Assembly: GCA_934643185.1 (NCBI GenBank) | Contig: CAKUBN010000006.1 | Span: 1-64,000 of the forward strand | DNA length: 64,000 nt | Reading direction: 5' to 3' | DNA from: an uncultured Eubacteriales bacterium | GTDB taxonomy: Bacteria; Bacillota; Clostridia; Oscillospirales; Acutalibacteraceae | In this document: piece by piece, positions 8,724 through 15,628 of the stretch | How positions within the stretch are numbered: the stretch's first letter is position 1 | Layout: each line of letters begins with the position of its first letter | Notes under the pieces: model-generated | The model's input: the letters and a program-made list of their open reading frames with translations, nothing else | The model's database searches: none | Told to the model about the DNA's origin: nothing | Made by a program: the position numbers and the translations under genes

Positions 8724-8864
8724 GTTCTTCCTTTCTGCGCGGTTTTGTGGTTTCGGCCTTTTGTTTAGCATTTTGGACCGCAGAGGTTTTACCGCGCATT
8801 TTGGTTTTTCACATTTGGTGCGTTTTTCAGCGCGGAAATGTGGAAGGAGTAGGCTTGCGGTCCT

Positions 8865-8907
8865 TTTTTATATTTATTTTAAGTATTAGTTTTAGCAGTA
8901 GTCGTAG
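8865..8907 (-). other. DnaA-trio tract and AT-rich unwinding element of oriC
   Basis: On the plus strand, TAG triplets fall in one phase at 8887, 8893, 8899 and 8905, with CAG, TCG and AAG at other positions of the same phase. Next to this, at 8865-8886, is an A/T-only run. The tract abuts the DnaA box at 8912-8920 through the GC-rich linker CCCT. This order (DnaA box, GC linker, 3'-GAT trios, AT-rich DUE, toward dnaN) is that of the B. subtilis basal unwinding system. Confidence 0.75.
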
Positions 8908-8911
8908 AGGG

Positions 8912-9106
8912 TGTGAAAAAGTGGGAAACTTTGAAAAGTGGCTGAGGGCGAGCAAAAATCGCGCGAAAGTTTTGCGGGAAGTGTTGTGGAGGGATTGTGG
9001 AGAGTGTGGAAAAGTTTTTCTCATCCACAATATGGTTGAAAACTCTGTGTGAAATGTTGAAAACTCGTTGATTTTATTTCGCTTTTCGCGCGGGAGTTGT
9101 GGAGGG
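8912..9106 (-). other. DnaA-box cluster between dnaA and dnaN (oriC, unwinding side)
   Basis: Boxes seen: TTTTTCACA (8912-8920, minus), TTTTCCACA (9005-9013, minus), and CTCCACA-type boxes reading TGTGGA on plus at 8985, 8996 and 9098. TCATCCACA (9021-9029) is on the plus strand. The three boxes at 8985, 8996 and 9005 are spaced 11 and 9 bp apart. With the trio tract this forms the downstream half of a bipartite origin. The remaining gap to dnaA (9107-9257) holds no gene. Confidence 0.7.
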
Positions 9107-9257
9107 TCAAAGCCCTACATCTTGTGTTTGCGTTTTAAGCGCGCCCATAAAGGCAGCCGAAAGAATTATACAAAGGGTTATAGAAGGCGATTTCCAATTT
9201 GACATTTTTAAAAATGCAGTGTCATTCCCACTTTATAATATAGATGGAAGCGGCAGA

Positions 9258-10559
9258 TCAGCGGTCGCGGATGTTTTTGATGATGTCGCTGACTGTGGCC
9301 TTTGTTACAGGGTCACGCGCAGACTTTTCTTCGATCTGCTGGATGGCGTAAACAACGGTGGAGTGATCTCTGCCGCCGAATTCCTTGCCGATCTCGACCA
9401 TGGGCATCTGGGTAATTTCACGCACGACGTACATGGAGATCTGGCGCGCAAAGGAAACGTTTGCGTTGCGCTTGGAGGACTTGATGTCTTCCGGGGAAAC
9501 GCCGTAGGTACGGCCGACCTCTTCGATGATCTTGCTGACGGTGACAGGCGCGGGCTGTTCGTTGTTCACAATGTCGCTGATGGCGCGCTGTGCCGTGCTG
9601 ATGGTGGGGGTGGCGCCTTCTACAAGGTGAATGGCGTTGAGCTTTTTGACTGTGCCTTCCAGCTGACGGATGTTGCTCTTGAGCTTCTGCGCAATGAATT
9701 CGCAGACATTGTCCGGTACATTCAGGCCGACAAGCTCGGCTTTGCGCTTGATGATCGCCATGCGGGTCTCAAAATCCGGCGGCTGTACGTCGGCGGTGAG
9801 GCCCCACTCAAAGCGGGTCTTCAAACGATCTTCCAGGGTGGCAATGTCGCGCGGGGGACGGTCACTCGTTAAGACGATCTGCTTTTTGGATTCGTATAAC
9901 GTGTTGAACGTGTGGAAGAACTCTTCCTGCGTGGATTCCTTGCCGGCGATGAACTGAATATCGTCGATGAGGAGCGCGTCTGCTTTGCGGTACTTTTCGC
10001 GGAAGCTTACGGTGGTGCCGGCGCGGATGGCTTCGATCAGCTCGTTTGCGAACTGGTCGCCCTTGACGTAAATGATGTCCTTATCCGGGAAGTTCTTTTT
10101 GAGCTCGTGGCCGATGGCGTTGAGCAGGTGCGTTTTGCCGAGGCCGGAGTTGCCGTAGATAAAGAGGGGGTTGTAGTTTTTGGCCGGCTCTTTTGCCACG
10201 TAGCGGCAGGCTGCGCAGGCAAATTTATTGGAGCTGCCCTCGATGAACGTTTCAAATGTATACTCGTACTCGTCATCGTCCGGCACGCGCTCTTTTTCTT
10301 TTTTCTCCATCGGGGTGATGAGCTTATAGGTGAAGGCCTCACCGAAAACGCTCTGTACGGCGTCGTTCAGGCACTTGTGAAAGCCGCGCTCAATGGTGGA
10401 TTTGTGAAATTCGTTCGGCGCCTGAATGATCGCAACGCCGGCCCCGAAATCGAGCGAGATGGGGACGAGCTTGCTGAACCAGGTGTCATAGCTCACGTCG
10501 GTGACCTGCTTTTTGCAGTAGGCGCAAATGAGGTCCCATGCTTCTAAGAATGATTCCAT
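9258..10559 (-). CDS. dnaA: Chromosomal replication initiator DnaA
   Basis: 433-aa AAA+ initiator. Domain I is residues 1-~80 and the linker domain II is unusually short (about 84-100). Domain III has Walker A GNSGLGKT (136-143) and Walker B LLIDDIQF. Domain IV carries the DnaA signature GGRDHSTVVYAI that contacts DnaA boxes. It lies between two box-containing gaps, as in other Firmicutes. The start ATG 10559 has AAAGG upstream. Expression is probably autoregulated, since a DnaA box overlaps its -35 element. Confidence 0.98.
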   Translation of the reverse strand: MESFLEAWDLICAYCKKQVTDVSYDTWFSKLVPISLDFGAGVAIIQAPNEFHKSTIERGFHKCLNDAVQSVFGEAFTYKLITPMEKKEKERVPDDDEYEYTFETFIEGSSNKFACAACRYVAKEPAKNYNPLFIYGNSGLGKTHLLNAIGHELKKNFPDKDIIYVKGDQFANELIEAIRAGTTVSFREKYRKADALLIDDIQFIAGKESTQEEFFHTFNTLYESKKQIVLTSDRPPRDIATLEDRLKTRFEWGLTADVQPPDFETRMAIIKRKAELVGLNVPDNVCEFIAQKLKSNIRQLEGTVKKLNAIHLVEGATPTISTAQRAISDIVNNEQPAPVTVSKIIEEVGRTYGVSPEDIKSSKRNANVSFARQISMYVVREITQMPMVEIGKEFGGRDHSTVVYAIQQIEEKSARDPVTKATVSDIIKNIRDR

Positions 10560-10685
10560 TTCCTTATTCCCTTTCTTTTATGATAGGTTTTGGTATCGGT
10601 ATGCGCCCATAGCCGCGCCGCAGCGGTGGTGATGACCGAAAAAGCGGCATTGAAAGTGCATTTTGACGCTAAAATACTAATATAT

Positions 10686-10716
10686 AGTGTAGCACAAAAC
10701 TGCAAAGTTGTCCACA
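10686..10716 (-). promoter_or_regulatory. dnaA promoter overlapped by a DnaA box
   Basis: Minus strand TGGACA (10709-10714), 17-nt spacer, TACACT (10686-10691). The plus-strand DnaA box TTGTCCACA (10708-10716) covers the -35 element, and a second, weaker box (CATTCCACA on minus) lies at about 10724-10732. This is a likely site for DnaA autorepression. Confidence 0.55.
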
Positions 10717-11081
10717 TAAAACCTGTGGAATGTTGAAAATTCAGACGGACTTCACAGGCGAAAAGCGGGGAAGAAATGCGTTTTCGTCAATTTATACGCA
10801 GAAGGGGTGGAAAAAGAGGATATGCGGGCGAATTTTTAACGCAGGAAAGGGAAAATTTGCAGCGGGACGACATTAAAAGTTTTGCTCGCCTTTTCAAAGG
10901 CGGCGCTGCCCCGAGACCCTACGACCTTTCTCGAAGAAAGGTCGATCAAAGACTTTTAATATCACTCGCTTTGATTGGTGCTTTTTAAGCGAAAAAAACC
11001 GTGCGGGTCTTCTATTTTTGCCCGCTTTTGCCTTTGCGGCGCTGCATTCCAAGTTTTTTTCCGTAAAAACCCGAAAAAAGG
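10717..11081. other. oriC upstream region between dnaA and rpmH
   Basis: Gap between divergent dnaA and rpmH. It contains the short structured repeat (10872-10960) and few DnaA boxes compared with the dnaA-dnaN gap. It corresponds by position to the incAB half of the Bacillus origin. I see no gene in it. Confidence 0.5.
10872..10960 (-). repeat. Short structured repeat, copy B, with terminal inverted repeats
   Basis: An 89-bp element. Its ends are ATTAAAAGTTTTGCTC (10872-10887) and, inverted, ATTAAAAGTCTTTGATC (10960-10944), an imperfect terminal inverted repeat. Inside are CGCCTTT/AAAGGCG (10887-10902) and a 10-bp stem with 3-nt loop (10922-10931 with 10935-10944). It shares the GGCGCTGCCCCGAGACCC motif with copy A and both end sequences with copy D. 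It sits inside the origin region. Confidence 0.65.
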
Positions 11082-11111
11082 TTGACAGCTTCTACAGTTT
11101 TAAGGTATAAT
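11082..11111 (+). promoter_or_regulatory. rpmH promoter
   Basis: TTGACA (11082-11087), 18-nt spacer and TATAAT (11106-11111), both consensus hexamers. It drives rpmH and probably rnpA-yidD-yidC-jag to the right. Confidence 0.85.
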
Positions 11112-11183
11112 GCTTATCTGTAACGGACTGTTATTTGCAGACCGCATTTTGATAAGTAACCTCGTGAAAGGAGGGTTTTTGAT

Positions 11184-11318
11184 ATGCTGAGAACCTATCA
11201 GCCGAAGAAGCTCCACAGAAAGAAGGAGCACGGCTTCAGAAAGAGAATGTCTACACGCAACGGACGTAAAGTTCTGGCGCGTCGCAGAGCAAAGGGCAGA
11301 GCACGTTTAACCTACTAA
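11184..11318 (+). CDS. rpmH: 50S ribosomal protein L34
   Basis: 44 aa, MLRTYQPKKLHRKK...., rich in Arg and Lys and ending ARRRAKGRARLTY, the standard L34 sequence and length. AAAGGAGG lies 9-10 nt upstream. It is the first gene right of the origin and precedes rnpA as in nearly all bacteria. Confidence 0.97.
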   Translation: MLRTYQPKKLHRKKEHGFRKRMSTRNGRKVLARRRAKGRARLTY

Positions 11319-11331
11319 TGTATGCTTTGAG

Positions 11332-11361
11332 GGTCACCGCTGCGTGACCTTTCTTTGTTTT
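11332..11361 (+). terminator. Hairpin between rpmH and rnpA
   Basis: GGTCAC (11332-11337), 6-nt loop, GTGACC (11344-11349), then a T-rich run. A 6-bp stem and interrupted T-tract suggest partial termination, which would set L34 output above that of rnpA. Confidence 0.5.
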
Positions 11362-11440
11362 GCCTGATTTTTTCGGCGGCTGAGCCCGAAGCGCCCTGCG
11401 CTCGGGTTTTGTCTTACCGAACGGCTTTGGAGGCTTACCC

Positions 11441-11863
11441 ATGGACATCCTTGTGCCGCTGACCGAAAACCACGAGTATAAGCGCGTTTACGCCCGCGGA
11501 AAAAGCGCGGTGCGCCCGTCGCTTGTGCTGTATTGCCTGCGCAATAAAAAGGTGAAGCAGGCGCGCGTGGGCATTACGGCCAGCAAAAAGATCGGCAACG
11601 CGGTCAAGCGGAACCGTGCGCGGCGCCTTCTGCGTGAAAGCATCCGTGCGCTGTACCCGCAGCTGAAGCCGGGGTATGATCTTGTCCTCGTCAGCCGCGG
11701 TAGAACGCCGTTCGCAAACTATCAAATCGTATCTTCGCAGTTAAAAAGCGCGCTTGAGGAACTCGGCGTGCTTGTTGCCCTACCCAAAGATAGGGAGCAG
11801 CCCGCAAAAGAAGGGGAAAAAGGCGAAGAAAACGCAAGTGTAACGAAAGAAGAATTGTCATAA
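11441..11863 (+). CDS. rnpA: Ribonuclease P protein component
   Basis: 140-aa protein subunit of RNase P, which binds the RNA subunit and the pre-tRNA 5' leader. The hallmark RNR motif is in KRNRARRLLRE, with the conserved start of the fold in RVGITASKKIGNAVKRN. The C-terminal ~25 residues are a charged Glu/Lys extension beyond the usual ~115-aa core. It follows rpmH and precedes yidD. Confidence 0.95.
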   Translation: MDILVPLTENHEYKRVYARGKSAVRPSLVLYCLRNKKVKQARVGITASKKIGNAVKRNRARRLLRESIRALYPQLKPGYDLVLVSRGRTPFANYQIVSSQLKSALEELGVLVALPKDREQPAKEGEKGEENASVTKEELS

Positions 11864-11883
11864 CGACAGGTCAGAAAAACAGT

Positions 11884-12195
11884 ATGAGAAAGCAGAAGGA
11901 GCCCGCGCCGGCTGTTATTACGTATAAGGGCGGACGCTTGACGGCAATGAAAAGCGTGCGGTATTGGCCGCGCCGCGCCGTTATAGGGCTCATCTATCTG
12001 TATCGAAAGCTGAGACCGCGCGCAACGCGCGGCTGCTGCAAGTATATCCCCACCTGCTCACAGTACGGGGAAGAAGCCGTGGAACGGTACGGCGCCCTAA
12101 TAGGCGGCGTGCTGGCGCTTTGGCGCATTCTGCGGTGCAATCCGTTTTCCCGCGGCGGTTATGACCCCGTGCCGGAAAGGCGGAAAAAAGAATAA
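11884..12195 (+). CDS. yidD: Membrane protein insertion efficiency factor YidD
   Basis: 103 aa. Contains the family motif CCKYIPTCSQY and the conserved CNPFSRGGYDPVP. YidD aids YidC-dependent insertion of membrane proteins at the inner leaflet; the protein is small, basic and amphipathic. The start is uncertain: ATG 11884 has only a weak site, and ATG 11947 (MKSVRYWPRRAVIGL) would give an 82-aa protein closer to the usual family start. It is placed between rnpA and yidC as expected. Confidence 0.92.
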   Translation: MRKQKEPAPAVITYKGGRLTAMKSVRYWPRRAVIGLIYLYRKLRPRATRGCCKYIPTCSQYGEEAVERYGALIGGVLALWRILRCNPFSRGGYDPVPERRKKE

Positions 12196-12227
12196 GTTTT
12201 GATCCGGGAAGGATTTGGTCAACTACT

Positions 12228-13307
12228 ATGATGTCTATTTTTAATTTCTTCGGCAGCATACTCGGCTATCTGCTGTGGTTCCTGTACACCGTTTTCAAAA
12301 ACTACGGTATCGCGATCATCCTGTTCACGATCATCGTAAAGGCGCTGATGTTCCCGTTCTCGATCAAATCGCAGAAGAGCATGGCGGCGCAGTCCAGATT
12401 GGCAAGCAAGCAGCAGGAGCTGCAGAAGAAGTACGCCAAGGACCAGATGAAGTATAACGAAGAGCTGCAGAAGCTCTACGAAAAAGAGGGCGTGAACCCC
12501 GGCGGCGGCTGCCTGACAACGCTGCTTCCGTTCCCGATCATGCTCGGCATTTATTACTCTGTTATCTATCCGCTCTCGAACACCCTGCATATTGCAAAGG
12601 ACACTATTGCGCAGGCTACGGAATTCGTTTCTAAGATCCCGGGCATTGCGAGCACGAACCAGTATGTAGAGCTTGAGATCGTTAAGAATTTTGACGCACT
12701 GAAGGATCATTTGACGATGTTCTCTGCGGACGATGTGCAGAAGATCGAATTCTTCGGCAAGGGCTTCAAGTGCTTCGGCCTTGACCTGCTCGCGTCCCCG
12801 AACACGAGCACATTCGCATCCATGCTGTGGATCATCCCGGTGCTGGCACTTGTGACCTACTGGGGCCAGTCCTTTGTCATGCAGAAGCTGCAGCCCACGC
12901 AGCAGCAGGGCGCAGGCCAGGGCTGCATGAAGGTCATGATGTACGGCATGCCGCTGCTGTCCGCTTACTGGGCATACATCATGCCGGCGGCTGTTGGCTT
13001 CTATTGGATCATCTCCGCACTTGTCGGCTTTGCACAGACGCTCATCACGCACAAGTACTTCTCGCCGGAGCAGGTCTCCGCAAAGACGGAAGCGAGCCGC
13101 TATGTGACGCTTTTACAGGCGGACCAGAAGGTAAAGCCGCTGCCCGCAAACCTGCAAAAGCAGATCGCCGATAAGATCGAGGCGAAGAACCAGGCACAGG
13201 CAGAGCGCCAGGCCGCACAGAAAGAGAAGAAAGCAACCGGTAAAAAGGGCGGAAACACCCAGAAAAACAAGGGTAACTCTACCGATTATATGGGAAGCAA
13301 GAAGTGA
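12228..13307 (+). CDS. yidC: Membrane protein insertase YidC/SpoIIIJ/Oxa1 family
   Basis: 359 aa. First hydrophobic helix ~12-40 (IAIILFTIIVKALMFPFSIKSQ), then the amphipathic coiled cytoplasmic loop (QQELQKKYAKD..) and further helices at ~95-115, ~205-225 and ~240-285. There is no lipobox near the start, unlike many Gram-positive YidC. The ~80-residue C-terminal tail is rich in Lys, Gln and Ala and probably contacts the ribosome. It inserts membrane proteins alone or with SecYEG. The start is ATG 12228 or 12231. Confidence 0.93.
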   Translation: MMSIFNFFGSILGYLLWFLYTVFKNYGIAIILFTIIVKALMFPFSIKSQKSMAAQSRLASKQQELQKKYAKDQMKYNEELQKLYEKEGVNPGGGCLTTLLPFPIMLGIYYSVIYPLSNTLHIAKDTIAQATEFVSKIPGIASTNQYVELEIVKNFDALKDHLTMFSADDVQKIEFFGKGFKCFGLDLLASPNTSTFASMLWIIPVLALVTYWGQSFVMQKLQPTQQQGAGQGCMKVMMYGMPLLSAYWAYIMPAAVGFYWIISALVGFAQTLITHKYFSPEQVSAKTEASRYVTLLQADQKVKPLPANLQKQIADKIEAKNQAQAERQAAQKEKKATGKKGGNTQKNKGNSTDYMGSKK

Positions 13308-13431
13308 TTCTTGCCGCAAGAAGTTAAGAAATAAAGCTTAAAACGTAAATTCAGGCTGTTATCCCCACCTCCTTTCACTCCGAAACGGGATAAAGATAGA
13401 GTATTGAAAAGAAGAAAGGAAGAAGAAAGCC

Positions 13432-14256
13432 ATGGTAAAAGAAGCAATCGCAACAGGCGCAACGACAGAAGAAGCGTACGAAAAAGCATGCGCAATGCTG
13501 GGCGTAGACCCCGCAGACGCAGAGTTTGAAGTTCTCGAAACGGAAGAGAAAAAGCGCTTCGGCCTTTTCGGCGGCAGACCGGCAAAGGTACGCGCATTTA
13601 TCCGTTCCACACCGGCAGACGCCGCAGCAGATTACCTGCGCAGCATCCTCTCCGGCATGGGTCTCGGCGAAGTAAACATTGAGATCCGCGAGGAAGAGGC
13701 CGGCGCAGAGCTGGTGCTTACCGGCGAAAACATCGGTTTCATCATCGGCCACCGCGGCGAGACGCTCGATGCGCTCCAGTATCTTGCGTCGCTCGTTGCA
13801 AACCACGTGGACGAGTCCTATTACCGCATTACGCTGGACGTGGGCAACTACCGCGAAAAGCGCAAGGAAACGCTGGAAAACCTCGGCCGCAAGATGGCTG
13901 CCCGTGCCGTGAAGACCGGCCGCAACGCCTCCTTGGAGCCGATGAACCCGTATGAGCGCCGCATCATCCACACCGCCGTGCAGGAGGTTGAGGGTGCGAA
14001 GTCCTGGAGCGAGGGCGAAGACCTTGCCCGCCACGTTGTGATCGGCCCTGAGGGCGGCGAGCGCTACGTTAAGCGTGATAACCGCCGCGGCGGCAACCGT
14101 GGCAGAAACGGCGGCTACAACCGCGATAATCGCGGCGGCCGCGCTCCGCGCAGAGATAACCGTGACAGCCGCCCGGCACAGAACCGCACCGCTCCTGCAG
14201 CACCGCGCGTTCTGGACGACGTTTCCACGCCGTACGGTAAGATCTCCAAAAACTAA
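13432..14256 (+). CDS. jag: Jag/KhpB/EloR RNA-binding protein
   Basis: 274 aa. The N-terminal Jag_N domain is residues 1-~52, a KH domain contains GFIIGHRGETLDALQYL (~100-120), and an R3H domain holds NPYERRIIHTAVQ (~165-205). KhpB forms a complex with KhpA and influences cell elongation and division in streptococci. Unlike the usual protein, the last ~55 residues are an Arg/Gly/Asn-rich tail with RGG and RG repeats (~215-255), probably a disordered RNA-binding extension. It ends with a strong UUCG-loop terminator. Confidence 0.93.
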   Translation: MVKEAIATGATTEEAYEKACAMLGVDPADAEFEVLETEEKKRFGLFGGRPAKVRAFIRSTPADAAADYLRSILSGMGLGEVNIEIREEEAGAELVLTGENIGFIIGHRGETLDALQYLASLVANHVDESYYRITLDVGNYREKRKETLENLGRKMAARAVKTGRNASLEPMNPYERRIIHTAVQEVEGAKSWSEGEDLARHVVIGPEGGERYVKRDNRRGGNRGRNGGYNRDNRGGRAPRRDNRDSRPAQNRTAPAAPRVLDDVSTPYGKISKN

Positions 14257-14271
14257 AACTTTAAAACTGAG

Positions 14272-14305
14272 AACCTCCGTATACTTCGGTATGCGGAGGT
14301 TTTTG
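14272..14305 (+). terminator. UUCG-tetraloop terminator after jag
   Basis: A 13-bp stem (14272-14284 with 14289-14301) closes a TTCG loop and is followed by TTTT. It ends the rpmH-jag unit. Confidence 0.85.
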
Positions 14306-14378
14306 CGCTTAAAATACGCTGCAATCTGTTCAGCGCGAAATTTCGTAGAATAAGAACGGCGAACAGAAAGGAAAAAAT

Positions 14379-15323
14379 ATGAGCAGTTTTGCAGATGCAC
14401 TGAAAGCAAAAGACCTTGAAGCGATCCGAAAACACCCGAAAGCGGACTTGCACAACCACTTTGTACTCGGCGGTGACCGCGACTATTTAAAGCATGTGAC
14501 GGGCAGAGAGATCGAACCGCTCCGCCGCCCGTTAAAATCCATGGATGAAATGCACGCATGGAACGAAGCGAATTTAGGCGCGGCGTTCGATACGCCCCAA
14601 ATGCGCCGGGAGCTGATACGCGCGACATTTCATCAGGCGAAAATAGATGGCGTTACAGTGCTCGAAATCGGCGAGGACGTGTGGGGGCTTGGCGAATACT
14701 TTCACAACGACATAAACGCGCTTACAGAGGCCTTTACGGCGGCGCAACGGGATATTGCACCGAACACGGAGCTGCGCTTGCAGATCGGCCTTTCGCGGCA
14801 TTGCCCGGTAGATTATCTTGAAAGCTGTCTCGAGCATTTCTGGGGCAATAAAGCGTTTTACTCGATCGATTTATACGGCGATGAGCTTGCACAGCCCATC
14901 GGAAACTTTAAGAATATCTACTGCCGCGCAAAGCGTGAGGGGCTTGTCTTAAAGGCCCACGTGGGCGAATGGGGCACGGCACAGGATGTGCAGAGAGCGG
15001 TTGAAACGCTGGAACTCGATGAAGTGCAGCACGGCATTGCGGCCGCGGAAGACGCAAATGTGATGCGCTTTTTGGCGGACAATTCCATTCGGCTGAACAT
15101 CACACCGTCGAGCAATGTGCTGCTCGGGCGTGTGAGGTCGATGCGCGAACACCCGATACGAAAGCTTTACCGCAGCGGTGTGACGGTCACAATCAATTCG
15201 GACGACGTGCTCATCTTCGATTCGGACGTTTCAAAGGAATATTTAAGGCTATATGCATCCGGCTGCCTGACGGCGGAAGAGCTTGACGCGATACGGTTAG
15301 AGGGGCTAAAGCCAAAAGCGTAA
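14379..15323 (+). CDS. Adenosine-deaminase-like amidohydrolase
   Basis: 314 aa. Metal-dependent TIM-barrel deaminase of the adenosine/AMP deaminase family. It has the zinc-binding pair H25/H27 in DLHNHF, H194 and E197 in KAHVGEWG, H218 in VQHGIA, and the DD pair (D275/D276) in TINSDD. The length is slightly short and the C-terminus ends soon after EELDAIRLEGL, which is still within the family norm. Substrate cannot be fixed from sequence; adenosine to inosine is most likely. It is not part of the usual jag-mnmE run, so it is probably an insertion here. A short gene remnant overlaps and follows its end. Confidence 0.82.
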   Translation: MSSFADALKAKDLEAIRKHPKADLHNHFVLGGDRDYLKHVTGREIEPLRRPLKSMDEMHAWNEANLGAAFDTPQMRRELIRATFHQAKIDGVTVLEIGEDVWGLGEYFHNDINALTEAFTAAQRDIAPNTELRLQIGLSRHCPVDYLESCLEHFWGNKAFYSIDLYGDELAQPIGNFKNIYCRAKREGLVLKAHVGEWGTAQDVQRAVETLELDEVQHGIAAAEDANVMRFLADNSIRLNITPSSNVLLGRVRSMREHPIRKLYRSGVTVTINSDDVLIFDSDVSKEYLRLYASGCLTAEELDAIRLEGLKPKA

Positions 15324-15468
15324 AGATGCTCTGCTCCTTGTTTACGGTACTGGTGCGGAGTTAGGAGACACAGGGTATGTCTATTATATTTTCCTCTCCT
15401 ACACGCAGGGTGAGCCTTTGCCGTACACGTTGTATTTAGACGGCGAGGAAGCGGCGGTGTTTGCATAA
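15310..15468 (+). pseudogene. Possible gene remnant after the deaminase
   Basis: A reading frame of 52 codons, offset by one from the deaminase, has no suitable start codon but reads like real protein (..LLLVYGTGAELGDTGYVYY.. to ..LYLDGEEAAVFA, then stop). It opens only after an in-frame TAA at 15307. This looks like the 3' end of a decayed gene. I do not recognise the family. It could also be chance. Confidence 0.4.
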
Positions 15469-15492
15469 AAGAACGGCATAATTTAGAAAGGA

Positions 15493-15525
15493 AGCGTCTC
15501 CAAACGGGTAAAGGAGACGCTTTTT
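15493..15525 (+). terminator. Terminator upstream of mnmE
   Basis: AGCGTCTCC (15493-15501) pairs with GGAGACGCT (15513-15521) over an 11-nt loop, followed by TTTT. It probably closes the deaminase unit. Confidence 0.75.
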
Positions 15526-15560
15526 CTGTGCGATTTTCTCTGCGTTTTCCGACATTCTGC

Positions 15561-15589
15561 GTGACAATCTTTTTTTTGCGTGGTATAAT
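15561..15589 (+). promoter_or_regulatory. mnmE promoter
   Basis: GTGACA (15561-15566), 17-nt spacer and TATAAT (15584-15589), 40 bases before the mnmE start. Confidence 0.7.
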
Positions 15590-15628
15590 ACAAAATGAGA
15601 AAGTGTTTGTGAACAGAAGGGATAAACT

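Noticed and set aside
8612..9052. Plus-strand open frame across the dnaN start and the dnaA-dnaN gap
   Set aside because: It covers the DnaA boxes and unwinding element and has no protein-like pattern.
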